Shown here piece by piece: positions 35,477 through 43,433 of a stretch of 64,000 nucleotides of DNA. Numbering within the stretch: position 1 is the first letter of the stretch; each line of letters opens with the position of its first letter. A model generated the notes under the pieces. The model searched no databases and had not been told where the DNA came from. It worked only from the letters and a program-made list of their open reading frames with translations. The DNA is taken from contig NZ_CP024091.1 of the NCBI RefSeq assembly GCF_002736205.1, positions 4,461,555 through 4,525,554 of the forward strand, in the 5' to 3' direction. Source of the stretch: Pedobacter ginsengisoli (GTDB taxonomy: Bacteria; Bacteroidota; Bacteroidia; Sphingobacteriales; Sphingobacteriaceae). The position numbers and the translations under genes were made by a program.

Positions 35477-36250
35477 TTGCAAAATAACACTTTTTCAACA
35501 TTATTTGTTGGTCAAAATCTTATCAGATTATCAGCGGTTGATTCTACTAATAACTTTTTGAAATTGATGGTGTCAAAATCCGAGCCATTACCAGAAGGAA
35601 CTGTTATTATGGCAGATAACCAATTTGCTGGTAGAGGACAACAGGAAAACACCTGGTACAGTGAGCCTGGACTAAACCTTACTTTCAGCATATTTCTAAA
35701 GCCGGCATTTTTACCTATAAACAAGCAATTTATGCTAAATATAGCGGTTAGCAACGGCATTAACAAGGCTTTAAAGCGCTTTATAGGAGCTGGAATTAAG
35801 ACCAAATGGCCTAATGATCTGTACTATAATGATAGTAAAATCGGAGGTGTTCTGATAGAAAATAGCATCAGCGGAAGCGCATTTAAATCAAGTATTATTG
35901 GCATAGGGGTAAATGTTAACCAGCAAAAATTTGATATTGAGAAGACTAAAGTAGCAACATCGTTATATGAAATTTTACAGCACGATGTTAATTTAATTGA
36001 CTTATTAGCGGAAATTTGCAGTCATATTGAAAGTCAGTACCTACAGTTAAAGTCAGGAAATTACATTAGCCTGATGAAAACATACCTGGAAAACCTGTAC
36101 AAATTTAATGAACAGGGATTGTACAGACAGAATGGCGAGGTTTTTGAAGCTACAATAACCGGAGTTACAGAGGAAGGAAAGTTGATTGTTTTAACCTCTG
36201 GTACTGAAAAAAGGTATAGCTTTAAGGAGATTGAATTTTTAAAGAATTAG
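35477..36250 (+). CDS. birA: Biotin-[acetyl-CoA carboxylase] ligase BirA
   Basis: A 257-residue biotin protein ligase that activates biotin with ATP and transfers it to the carboxylase carrier protein. It lacks the N-terminal DNA-binding domain of E. coli BirA. Motifs: DSTNNFLK (about 22-29), the biotin-binding GRGQQENTWYSEPGLNLTFS (about 53-72), KWPNDLYYNDSKIGGVLIE (about 111-129) and GIGVNVNQ. The frame can be opened at an ATG at 35414, but that overlaps rsfS and lies upstream of the -7 box (35446-35453), so the TTG at 35477 (LQNNTFSTLF) is the likely start. Confidence 0.9.
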   Translation: MQNNTFSTLFVGQNLIRLSAVDSTNNFLKLMVSKSEPLPEGTVIMADNQFAGRGQQENTWYSEPGLNLTFSIFLKPAFLPINKQFMLNIAVSNGINKALKRFIGAGIKTKWPNDLYYNDSKIGGVLIENSISGSAFKSSIIGIGVNVNQQKFDIEKTKVATSLYEILQHDVNLIDLLAEICSHIESQYLQLKSGNYISLMKTYLENLYKFNEQGLYRQNGEVFEATITGVTEEGKLIVLTSGTEKRYSFKEIEFLKN

Positions 36251-36276
36251 AAACATAAAAATTAAAAAAAGTACAG

Positions 36277-36726
36277 ATGAAAAGAATAGGTTTGGTATTA
36301 ACGTTAGTTTTATTTACAGTTCTGGGAGCAGTAGCTCAAATTGAAAGGCCTGTTACATGGGCTTACGCAGCTAAGAAAGTAAGTAAAACAGAGGCGATAC
36401 TTTATATTAAGGCAAATATTGAGGAGGGATGGCACATTTATTCTCAAAATGTAAAACCGGGTGGCCCAACTAAAACAACATTTACTTTTAGCCCTTCTGG
36501 CGATTATGCTCTTGTTGGAAAAACTATAGAGCCTAAAGCAATCAACTATTTTGATGAGAATTTTAAAATGAATGTTAGCTATTTTGGTAATGGGGTAACG
36601 TTTCAGCAAAAAATTAAATTGAATAAAGGAACTACTGCTGTAAAAGGAAAGGTAGAGTTTATGGTTTGTAACGATAAACAATGTTTACCTCCAGAAGAGG
36701 TTAGTTTTAGCATTCCTGTAAAGTAG
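36277..36726 (+). CDS. Free-standing DsbD alpha-domain protein (periplasmic)
   Basis: A 149-residue secreted protein with a signal peptide (about 1-20) and one Ig-like domain matching the N-terminal (alpha) domain of DsbD. A pair of Cys residues in MVCNDKQCLPP (Cys131 and Cys136) corresponds to the redox pair that passes electrons to periplasmic partners. In E. coli this domain is fused to the membrane and thioredoxin parts of DsbD. Here it is a separate gene 215 bp upstream of a DsbD lacking the domain. It follows birA by 26 nt and has its own terminator. Confidence 0.85.
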   Translation: MKRIGLVLTLVLFTVLGAVAQIERPVTWAYAAKKVSKTEAILYIKANIEEGWHIYSQNVKPGGPTKTTFTFSPSGDYALVGKTIEPKAINYFDENFKMNVSYFGNGVTFQQKIKLNKGTTAVKGKVEFMVCNDKQCLPPEEVSFSIPVK

Positions 36727-36747
36727 GATAAATTGATAAATAAAAGG

Positions 36748-36782
36748 GTGCTTTGGGTTTTTCAAAGCACTTTTTTTGTTTT
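36748..36782 (+). terminator. Rho-independent terminator after the DsbD alpha-domain gene
   Basis: GTGCTTTG (36748-36755) and CAAAGCAC (36763-36770) form an 8-bp stem with a 7-nt loop, followed by TTTTTTTG. The remaining spacer to 36941 shows no clear promoter. Confidence 0.88.
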
Positions 36783-36941
36783 TGAGCCTTTAAGAGATTA
36801 TTAGCTCATGGTAAAATTAATGCGCGGAGGCTATAACACAGCCTTTAAGTAAAAAATAATAAGTAATTTCACGCCCTCATCATAAAAATGAATATAACCG
36901 AGGGGTTTTTCATGGGTTTTAAATAGGTAATTGGAATACGG

Positions 36942-38633
36942 ATGAAAAAAATACTTTTAATACTGAGCTTGTTCTTTCTTTTTATTGTAAAAATGCAGGC
37001 TCAGGATTCAACCGGAACAGATGATTTGGTTTTTACGGAGGTTGGGTCTGCTCAGGATAGTGTGGCAAATAGCATAGCAAAAGATACGGTAAAACAAGAT
37101 AGTTCAGCTCAGGTTACTGCAACTGTAACGCAGGATAAATCGGTGGCTTCTGCTTCGACTGAAGAGGCTGATCACGAAAAAACACTTTGGCAAACATTTA
37201 TTGCGGGTCTTGTTGGTGGCTTTTTAGCGTTTTTAATGCCGTGTATTTTTCCAATGGTACCGTTAACGATAAGCTATTTTACCAAAAGAGCTGGAAGTAA
37301 AAACAAAGGAATTGGCCAGGCGGTTATTTATGGCCTTTCAATAATTGTTATTTATGTAGCATTTGGATTATTGATTACGGTATTATTCGGATCAGCGGGG
37401 TTAAATGCATTGAGCAGCAGCGGGCTGTTTAATTTCTTTTTCTTTGTATTGCTGGTTGTTTTTGCCATTTCCTTTTTTGGTGCATTTGAGATCACATTGC
37501 CAAGTTCTTTCGTTAATAAAATTGATAATAAAGCCGATAACAGTAAGGGGCTTGGGGGCATATTTTTTATGGCGGCTTCGCTGGCGCTGGTTTCATTTTC
37601 TTGTACTGGACCTATTATAGGAACTTTGCTTGTTGATGCAAGTTCGAAAGGCGAGTTACTTGCTCCGGCTGTAGGAATGTTTGGCTTTTCGCTGGCTTTA
37701 GCGCTTCCGTTTACACTTTCAGCAATTTTCCCAGGTTTTTTAAGCAGCATGCCTAAGTCTGGCGGTTGGTTAAATAGTGTGAAAGTTTGCCTTGGTTTCC
37801 TGGAACTTGCTTTGGCATTGAAATTTCTTTCGGCTGCTGATTTGGTTTGGCACTGGGAATGGTTTGACAGAGAGGTTTTTCTGGTACTATGGATAGTTAT
37901 TTTCGTTTTGATGGGCTTTTATTTACTTGGAAAGCTCAAATTTTCTCATGATAGTGACCTGCCATATGTTTCGGTACCGAGATTATTTCTTGCAATACTT
38001 TCATTTTCGTTTGCGGTTTATATGGTTCCTGGCCTTTGGGGAGCACCAGTAAGTGTTTTAAGTGGCCTTGCCCCGCCAATGAATACACAGGATTTTATTC
38101 TTAACGGGAACGGATCTGCCCAGGTAAAGACAGATAGTGAGTTTCCTTCAAAAGTGAAATACGATGATGTATTTAAAAAACCAATCGGGTTTACTCCATT
38201 CTTTGATCTGGAAGAAGGACTGGCTTATGCAAAAAAGGTAAATAAACCGGTGATGATAGACTTTACAGGATGGTCGTGCGTTAATTGCCGAAAAATGGAA
38301 GACAACATATGGATTGATGCAGAAGTTGGTCGTATTATTAACGAATATGTGTTAATTCAACTATATGTTGATGAACGTAAAATTAAAATGCCAAAGGAAA
38401 AAGTTCACTATTCAGAGATTCTGAGGACAACAACAGATGATTTGGGTAAATGGAATGGCGATTTCCAGGCTACAAAATATGGATCTAACTCTCAGCCTTT
38501 CTATGTATTGGCGGGACATGATTTAATTCCCTTAGTTAAACCACAGGGAGCAGTTTTTGATGCAAAAGAATATGCTGCATATTTACAAAGTGGTTTAGAT
38601 AAATTCAAACAAGCTGAAAAACCAAATGAATAA
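36942..38633 (+). CDS. Thiol:disulfide interchange protein DsbD (beta and gamma domains)
   Basis: A 563-residue inner-membrane protein moving reducing power from the cytoplasm to the periplasm. A signal peptide (1-20) is followed by a low-complexity Ser/Thr/Asp segment (21-80) in place of the usual alpha domain. The eight-helix electron-transfer domain has its membrane Cys pair at Cys101 (LMPCIFPMVP) and Cys221 (FSCTGP). The C-terminal thioredoxin domain has Cys446/Cys449 in GWSCVNCRKME. The missing alpha domain is encoded by the neighbouring gene at 36277-36726. Its stop overlaps pfkA by 8 nt. Confidence 0.9.
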   Translation: MKKILLILSLFFLFIVKMQAQDSTGTDDLVFTEVGSAQDSVANSIAKDTVKQDSSAQVTATVTQDKSVASASTEEADHEKTLWQTFIAGLVGGFLAFLMPCIFPMVPLTISYFTKRAGSKNKGIGQAVIYGLSIIVIYVAFGLLITVLFGSAGLNALSSSGLFNFFFFVLLVVFAISFFGAFEITLPSSFVNKIDNKADNSKGLGGIFFMAASLALVSFSCTGPIIGTLLVDASSKGELLAPAVGMFGFSLALALPFTLSAIFPGFLSSMPKSGGWLNSVKVCLGFLELALALKFLSAADLVWHWEWFDREVFLVLWIVIFVLMGFYLLGKLKFSHDSDLPYVSVPRLFLAILSFSFAVYMVPGLWGAPVSVLSGLAPPMNTQDFILNGNGSAQVKTDSEFPSKVKYDDVFKKPIGFTPFFDLEEGLAYAKKVNKPVMIDFTGWSCVNCRKMEDNIWIDAEVGRIINEYVLIQLYVDERKIKMPKEKVHYSEILRTTTDDLGKWNGDFQATKYGSNSQPFYVLAGHDLIPLVKPQGAVFDAKEYAAYLQSGLDKFKQAEKPNE

Positions 38634-39609
38634 GATTAAAAACATAGGTGTATTAACATCTGGAGGCGATGCTCCCGGAATGAACGCTGCGATAAGAGCG
38701 GTTGTAAGGGCGGCAATTTACTACGATTTACAGGTTACCGGTATTCTGAGAGGCTACGAAGGATTGATAAATGGCGACTTTATTGAAATGGACCGTAAGT
38801 CTGTTGCAAATATCATTCAACGCGGGGGTACCATTTTAAAAACGGCAAGAAGCGATTCATTCCGAACCAAAGAGGGTAGAGAGGAAGCGTACAACCAATT
38901 AAAGAAAAATAACATTGATGCATTAATTGTTATTGGCGGAGATGGGACTTTTACAGGAGCTGATTTGTTTACTCATGAGTTTAATTTCCCTGTTGTAGGT
39001 TTGCCTGGAACTATTGATAATGATCTTGAAGGTACAGATTTTACTATAGGTTACGATACAGCAATTAATACGGTTATTAATGCTGTAGATAAAATAAGGG
39101 ATACTGCAGAATCGCATGATCGTTTGTTTATTGTAGAGGTTATGGGGCGTGATTCTGGACTTATTGCCTTAAGAAGTGGAATTGGTGTTGGTGCAGAAGC
39201 CATTATGATACCTGAGGCTAATATGGGGATAGACGGATTAATTACGCGACTTGAAACCGGACGTAAGGATAAAGCCTCGAAAATAATTATTGTTGCTGAG
39301 GGTGATGAGATTGGGGGTGGTTTTAATGTTGGTGAAGCATTGAAAAAGAAATTCCCTTCGTACGACATCCGTGTTTCTGTATTGGGACACATTCAGCGTG
39401 GTGGTAAGCCAAGCTGCATGGACCGGGTATTGGCTAGCCGTTTAGGTGTTGTTGCGGTAGAAGGGTTATTAGCTGGACAAACAGGCGTGATGGTTGGTCA
39501 AAAGAATAAGGAAATTCTTTTTACACCGTTTAACCATGCAATAAAGCATATTGATGTAAAGGAAATTAGTCCGGCCTGGTTAAAGCTGGTAGAAATATTA
39601 TCATTATAA
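38626..39609 (+). CDS. pfkA: 6-phosphofructokinase
   Basis: A 327-residue ATP-type phosphofructokinase catalysing the committed step of glycolysis. GVLTSGGDAPGMN (8-20) binds ATP, PGTIDNDLEGTD (about 125-136) carries the catalytic Asp region, VEVMGRDSG (about 168-176) binds fructose-6-phosphate, and GHIQRGG (about 250-256) belongs to the effector/active-site region. Gly in the GGDAPG motif argues for ATP rather than pyrophosphate as donor. It overlaps dsbD by 8 nt and ends with a bidirectional terminator. Confidence 0.95.
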   Translation: MNKIKNIGVLTSGGDAPGMNAAIRAVVRAAIYYDLQVTGILRGYEGLINGDFIEMDRKSVANIIQRGGTILKTARSDSFRTKEGREEAYNQLKKNNIDALIVIGGDGTFTGADLFTHEFNFPVVGLPGTIDNDLEGTDFTIGYDTAINTVINAVDKIRDTAESHDRLFIVEVMGRDSGLIALRSGIGVGAEAIMIPEANMGIDGLITRLETGRKDKASKIIIVAEGDEIGGGFNVGEALKKKFPSYDIRVSVLGHIQRGGKPSCMDRVLASRLGVVAVEGLLAGQTGVMVGQKNKEILFTPFNHAIKHIDVKEISPAWLKLVEILSL

Positions 39610-39613
39610 TACT

Positions 39614-39648
39614 CAAAGGCCCTAAAATTTTTAGGGCCTTTGTTTTTG
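39614..39648. terminator. Bidirectional terminator between pfkA and the YbjQ gene
   Basis: An inverted repeat of 14 bp (39614-39627 with 39629-39642) built on AAAGGCCCTAAAA is followed by TTTTTGTT on the plus side. An A-rich flank gives a weaker T tail on the minus side. It separates converging genes. Confidence 0.88.
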
Positions 39649-39969
39649 TTATTCAATTACTACCGCAGTTCCTGTTGCAGCAACCATTAGCATGCTGCCT
39701 CCGCTACCTACTGTTTCATAATCCAAATCAACGCCTATTATTGCGTTAGCGCCCATAGCTGCTGCGTATTGCTGCATTTCGTTAATTGCTGTATTTTTTC
39801 CTTCTCTTAATACTTGTTCGTATGATCCTGATCTGCCCCCAACGATATCTCGTATTCCGGCAAACAGATCTTTAAAAATATTGGCGCCGATAATGGTTTC
39901 GCCACTTACAAGGCCTATGTACTTAACTACTTTCTTGCCTTCTACTGAATTGGTTGTTGTAATTAACAT
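39649..39969 (-). CDS. YbjQ family protein (UPF0145)
   Basis: A 106-residue YbjQ-type protein, sometimes called heavy-metal-binding, that forms pentameric rings in structures. The core VVKYIGLVSGETIIGANIFKD (about 14-34), the SGSYEQVLREGKNTAINEM stretch and GANAIIGVDLDYETVG (about 75-90) are characteristic. No function is firmly known. It lies 43 nt downstream of the nucleotidase gene on the same strand. Confidence 0.9.
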   Translation of the reverse strand: MLITTTNSVEGKKVVKYIGLVSGETIIGANIFKDLFAGIRDIVGGRSGSYEQVLREGKNTAINEMQQYAAAMGANAIIGVDLDYETVGSGGSMLMVAATGTAVVIE

Positions 39970-40012
39970 CTTTTAATTGGTTTTTAGGTTTGATGATGAT
40001 TTTGAAAATTTG

Positions 40013-40531
40013 TTACAATAATTTCTCAAGAACCTGTTCCCACGTGTCTACACGTTCATATTCTTTTAAGAGTAAGTTGTGAGGTGATGAGAATAGGAGT
40101 TTCCTGCCTTTAAAGCCTATAAAGTTTTTCGCCCTATCGTCAATCATTACATCTACATCCACAATTTTATCTCCACAAAACATGATGTTTCTCCAGGTAA
40201 TAAAAGGGAAGTGATCTGCCAGCCAATCGAGCTTATCTTCAAGAGAGTTTCTGAATTCTGTAGCTGCTGAAACGATGTACACATCGTGGTGTTCCTGTAG
40301 TTTTTTTACAGCTTCTACACTGCCTTCAATGAGCCTAAGATCTCTGAAAAAGCCCTTTTCATTAATGTATTCGAACCATTTGTTGTTAATGTGTTCAGGC
40401 ATATGGTGGTAAACTTCGTTTCCGGGCTCAATAATTAAGTCGAGCGGGATTCCGTAGTCACGGTTATAAAGTTGTATAAACTTATGTATCGGATCGGCTA
40501 AAACCTCGTCCATGTCTATGGCTATTCTCAT
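40013..40531 (-). CDS. 5'(3')-deoxyribonucleotidase-like HAD phosphatase
   Basis: A 172-residue HAD-fold enzyme of the NT5C type. The nucleophile motif is IDMDEVLAD at residues 4-12, motif II lies in YIVSAATEF and motif IV is DVMIDDRAKN. These proteins dephosphorylate (deoxy)nucleoside monophosphates, although the substrate cannot be fixed here. The ATG at 40531 opens directly into the motif. It is divergent from rpsP across 161 bp. Confidence 0.87.
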   Translation of the reverse strand: MRIAIDMDEVLADPIHKFIQLYNRDYGIPLDLIIEPGNEVYHHMPEHINNKWFEYINEKGFFRDLRLIEGSVEAVKKLQEHHDVYIVSAATEFRNSLEDKLDWLADHFPFITWRNIMFCGDKIVDVDVMIDDRAKNFIGFKGRKLLFSSPHNLLLKEYERVDTWEQVLEKLL

Positions 40532-40604
40532 TTGTATATCGTTTGTTCCAAATATCTTTATTTGGGCAGATAATAGTGTTAAATGAATTTAAAATTATTG
40601 CATC

Positions 40605-40635
40605 TTGTTAATCATTAGTATTTTACTTACTTTTG
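40605..40635 (+). promoter_or_regulatory. Consensus Bacteroidota promoter for rpsP
   Basis: TTG (40605-40607), a 20-bp spacer and TACTTTTG (40628-40635) form the best-matching -33/-7 pair in the window. The expected transcript begins near 40641, leaving a leader of about 50 nt before the S16 ATG. Confidence 0.75.
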
Positions 40636-40692
40636 CAACCCCGCAAGCATGAAGCTCCGGGAACTATGTTGAATACATAAACTAAAAGAGAA

Positions 40693-41265
40693 ATGGCAAC
40701 TAAAATCAGATTGCAAAGATTCGGTAAAAAAGGTAAACCTTTTTTCCACGTTGTGGTAGCGGATTCACGCTCACCAAGAGATGGTAAATTCATTGAGCGT
40801 TTAGGTTCATACAACCCAAACACCAATCCAGCTACTATCGAAATTAACTTTGACAAAACGTTAGACTGGGTAAACAAAGGTGCACAACCTACGGATACTT
40901 GTCGTGCTATCCTTTCTTACAAAGGTGTTTTATACAAAAAACACTTAGAAGGTGGTGTTAAAAAAGGTGCTTTAACCGCAGAACAGGCAGAGGCTAAATT
41001 TGCAGAATGGTTAAGCGCTAAAGACGGTAGAATTGAAGGTAAAAAAGACAGCTTAACTAAATCGAAAGAAGAAGTTAAAAAAGCTGCTCTAGCTGCTGAG
41101 GCTAAGAAAAATGCGGACCGTGCTGCTGCCCTTGCAATTAAAAATGCACCGGTAGAAGAGGTTGTGGAAGAAGAAGTTGTTGAAGAAGCTCCAGTAGCTG
41201 AAGCTGCAACTGAAGAGGCTCCTGCAGCAGAAGCTACAGAAGAAAGCAAAGAAGAAGAAGCATAG
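40693..41265 (+). CDS. rpsP: 30S ribosomal protein S16 (bS16) with long acidic tail
   Basis: A 190-residue S16. The first 80 residues are the conserved domain (KIRLQRFGKKGKPFFHVVVADSR and the ERLGSYNPN stretch). The rest is a tail of about 100 residues that is first Lys/Ala-rich and then Ala/Glu/Val-rich. E. coli S16 is only 82 residues, but long tails are usual in Bacteroidota as I recall. It starts the S16-RimM-TrmD gene order and has its own promoter and terminator, so rimM and trmD may depend on read-through or other promoters. Confidence 0.95.
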   Translation: MATKIRLQRFGKKGKPFFHVVVADSRSPRDGKFIERLGSYNPNTNPATIEINFDKTLDWVNKGAQPTDTCRAILSYKGVLYKKHLEGGVKKGALTAEQAEAKFAEWLSAKDGRIEGKKDSLTKSKEEVKKAALAAEAKKNADRAAALAIKNAPVEEVVEEEVVEEAPVAEAATEEAPAAEATEESKEEEA

Positions 41266-41284
41266 TATTTTTGTTATTCTGAAT

Positions 41285-41328
41285 AATAGCGAAGAATCTT
41301 TAATATGATTTCTTCGCTATTTTTTTTA
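41285..41328 (+). terminator. Rho-independent terminator after rpsP
   Basis: AATAGCGAAGAA (41285-41296) pairs perfectly with TTCTTCGCTATT (41310-41321), 13-nt loop, followed by a T-run. It would attenuate transcription between rpsP and rimM. Confidence 0.88.
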
Positions 41329-41372
41329 CTTACCATTTTTGCGAAAGATTTATTATTGAAATACATATACCA

Positions 41373-41900
41373 ATGAAGATAGAGGAAGCATTTTATATAG
41401 GGTACATTACCAAAACAAAAGGATTAAAAGGAGAGGTTCAGCTATTTTTTGAATACGACGAGCCTGATTTGTTGGATCTGGATGTGGTTTTTGTAGATAT
41501 AAATGGTAAACTGGTACCTTTCTTTGTGTCTTCGTGTAAGCTTCAGACCAATAATACAGGGAATTTCTATTTTGATGACATTGATCATATAGATAAAGCC
41601 CAACCTCTTTTAAGAAAAAAAGTTTATTTGCCTTTAACAAAAATGCCTGACCGTTCTGATGATGATTTTCATTATAATGATTTGAAGGGCTTTGTTGTTT
41701 TTGATGAAACTCATGGAGAGCTGGGTGAGATTATTGAGGTAAATGAATACCCTCAGCAATTTGTTGCAACCGTGGCTTATCAAAACAAAGAAATCCTGTT
41801 TCCGCTTAATGATGATATGATTGTTGAGATTGATGAAGATGAAGGTACTATGCTTGTCGATTTGCCTGAAGGCTTATTAGATATATATATTAATCCTTAA
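41373..41900 (+). CDS. rimM: Ribosome maturation factor RimM
   Basis: A 175-residue RimM that binds S19 and helps 30S head assembly. The N-terminal beta-barrel domain (YIGYITKTKGLKGEVQLFFE, about 8-27) and the C-terminal PRC-barrel (KGFVVFDETHGELGEI, about 104-119; ILFPLNDDMIVEID) are both present. Standard length. It precedes trmD by 15 nt, as in many bacteria. Confidence 0.94.
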   Translation: MKIEEAFYIGYITKTKGLKGEVQLFFEYDEPDLLDLDVVFVDINGKLVPFFVSSCKLQTNNTGNFYFDDIDHIDKAQPLLRKKVYLPLTKMPDRSDDDFHYNDLKGFVVFDETHGELGEIIEVNEYPQQFVATVAYQNKEILFPLNDDMIVEIDEDEGTMLVDLPEGLLDIYINP

Positions 41901-41903
41901 TTT

Positions 41904-41911
41904 TATCTTTG
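41904..41911 (+). promoter_or_regulatory. -7 box 4 nt before the trmD start
   Basis: TATCTTTG is an exact TAnnTTTG ending 4 nt before the trmD ATG. If used, the message would be leaderless or nearly so. trmD may also be read from the rimM transcript. Confidence 0.4.
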
Positions 41912-41915
41912 CACC

Positions 41916-42593
41916 ATGCGTTTTGACATAATAACTGTTTTGCCGGCTCTTTTGGATAGCCCTTTTGCCCACTCTATTTTGCAACGTGCTCAAAAGAAGG
42001 GAATTGCTGAAATTGTGGTTCACAACCTTAGGGATTATGCCGCAAATAAGCAGAAAAGTGTTGATGATTATCCTTATGGTGGCGGTAGCGGTATGGTGAT
42101 GTCTATTGAGCCTTTTGCAAGGTGTATAGAAAGCTTAAAGGCAGAACGGGATTATGATGAAGTGATTTTTATGAGTCCTGATGGTGTGACCTTTAACCAA
42201 ACCATTGCGAACGAATTATCGGGAAGGGGCAACATTATGATTTTATGCGGCCATTATAAAGGTATAGATCAACGTGTAAGGGATTTATTTGTTACCCGTG
42301 AGATTTCTATTGGCGATTATGTTTTGTCGGGAGGAGAGCTCCCTGCGGCTGTATTGGTTGATGCGATTGTTAGGTTAATACCAGGTGTTTTGAACGATGA
42401 AACATCTGCGTTGTCTGACAGTTTTCAGGGGGAGTTGCTGGACGCGCCAGTTTACACCCGGCCGGCTGATTGGAACGGGCATAAAGTTCCTGATGTTCTG
42501 TTGAGCGGACATGAGGCAAAGATTAATGAATGGCGCCATGAACAGGCTTTAGCCAGAACACAACAACGCCGACCTGATTTGCTTGAAGATTAG
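41916..42593 (+). CDS. trmD: tRNA (guanine-37-N1)-methyltransferase TrmD
   Basis: A 225-residue SPOUT (knotted) methyltransferase making m1G37 in tRNAs that read CNN codons. The entry MRFDIITVLPALLDSPFAHSI, the DDYPYGGGSGMVM stretch (about 50-62), the knot MILCGHYKGIDQR (about 109-121) and SIGDYVLSGGELPAAV (about 130-145) are all diagnostic. Length is normal. The stop overlaps the stop of the converging HTH gene by 4 bp (TTAG). Confidence 0.96.
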   Translation: MRFDIITVLPALLDSPFAHSILQRAQKKGIAEIVVHNLRDYAANKQKSVDDYPYGGGSGMVMSIEPFARCIESLKAERDYDEVIFMSPDGVTFNQTIANELSGRGNIMILCGHYKGIDQRVRDLFVTREISIGDYVLSGGELPAAVLVDAIVRLIPGVLNDETSALSDSFQGELLDAPVYTRPADWNGHKVPDVLLSGHEAKINEWRHEQALARTQQRRPDLLED

Positions 42594-42949
42594 TCTTCTT
42601 TGCTAAGCAGTGAAATAATTTTGTCCTTATCTTTTATCTGATCTTTTAGTGCCGTAAGCATCTCTTTGCAGTTTTTAAGGTTGTTTTTCAGATTATTATA
42701 TTCTCCTTTTTGTTCACCTACGAGGCTTTCTATGGACTGGCTTTTGTATGGTATTGCTGTTGCCTGAAAAAATGCGGCAGGAGGCACATCAAGGATTTTT
42801 GAAAGGGTTATAATGTCATTATATTTAATTGAACCCTTTGTTAAGCTCAGTTTTAGGCCATCGAAGGTCTTACCCATTTCTGCTGCAAGCCAGGTCATAG
42901 ACCTGTCTTTTTCTTTGAGTAGCTCGTCGACAATACTCTTTAATACCAT
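42590..42949 (-). CDS. Small HTH protein with C-terminal coiled coil
   Basis: A 119-residue protein. Residues about 10-62 look like a Cro/C1-type helix-turn-helix (MTWLAAEMGKTFDGLKLSL then KYNDIITLSKILDVPPAAFF). Residues about 78-115 form a Leu/Lys-rich coiled coil suited to dimerisation. It lies on the opposite strand to its ribosomal neighbours, inserted after trmD. It shares an upstream motif (GTGTAA-CCAAA type) with the divergent gene at 43080. The DNA target is unknown and autoregulation is inferred only from that motif. Confidence 0.75.
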   Translation of the reverse strand: MVLKSIVDELLKEKDRSMTWLAAEMGKTFDGLKLSLTKGSIKYNDIITLSKILDVPPAAFFQATAIPYKSQSIESLVGEQKGEYNNLKNNLKNCKEMLTALKDQIKDKDKIISLLSKED

Positions 42950-42967
42950 AAAAAAATTCGTATAAAT

Positions 42968-43063
42968 TTGGCTTACACCTAAAATATTTAGTATATTTAT
43001 GCTATAAAATTATGAATAGCAATACATTTTTTTGATAAAAATACAAAAAATAAGTGTAACCAA
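42968..43063. promoter_or_regulatory. Divergent control region with a shared motif before each HTH gene
   Basis: On the minus strand GTGTAAGCCAA (42978-42968) lies 18 nt before the gene at 42949. On the plus strand GTGTAACCAA (43054-43063) lies 16 nt before the gene at 43080. The two motifs differ by one inserted base and occupy mirror positions at the two ends of the 130-bp spacer. They look like operators for a common regulator. The -7 boxes of these genes are not obvious. Confidence 0.45.
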
Positions 43064-43079
43064 ACTAAACTAGCTAAGT

Positions 43080-43388
43080 ATGAAAAAAGTAAAGATCAGC
43101 GATAGCGCTGTAAGGAAGTACAAGATTAATGAATGTTTACTTAAAAGATCGATTGATCACCATCGCGTAGCAATTAGAAAAATTCCAAACTATATGGGGA
43201 TTTCGCTTAATACCTTGCATAATTACCGGAATATTCTTTTTAACGACCCTCAGGATATTCCCCACGAAATTGTAGTGTTGTTTGAACAGTTGTTTGAGCT
43301 GCAGCCCGGTGGATTACTGAATAAGCCGATAAGGGGTAAAACATTGGATGACCTTATAAATTCAGAGCTGCCACAAAAAGGGAAATGA
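43080..43388 (+). CDS. Small putative DNA-binding protein, paralogue A
   Basis: A 102-residue basic protein I cannot assign to a named family. Residues about 13-80 (KYKINECLL ... IRKIPNYMGISLNTLHNYRN ... DIPHEIVVLFEQLFEL) align without large gaps to the next gene, so the two are tandem duplicates. The segment IPNYMGISLNTLHNYRN has the spacing of a helix-turn-helix. No transmembrane or catalytic feature is seen. It sits between trmD and rplS, outside the usual gene order. Confidence 0.7.
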   Translation: MKKVKISDSAVRKYKINECLLKRSIDHHRVAIRKIPNYMGISLNTLHNYRNILFNDPQDIPHEIVVLFEQLFELQPGGLLNKPIRGKTLDDLINSELPQKGK

Positions 43389-43433
43389 TGATATCCTTAA
43401 AACCATAAAACTAACTAACAACATCATTATATC

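Noticed and set aside
40027..40043. GTTCCCACGTG near 40035 as a third parS-like site
   Set aside because: It has an extra C in the left half and no match in the right half, and lies inside the nucleotidase coding sequence.
40917..41249. Antisense frame of 110 codons opposite rpsP
   Set aside because: Its Ser/Ala-rich composition is the mirror of the Ala/Glu-rich S16 tail; it is a shadow.
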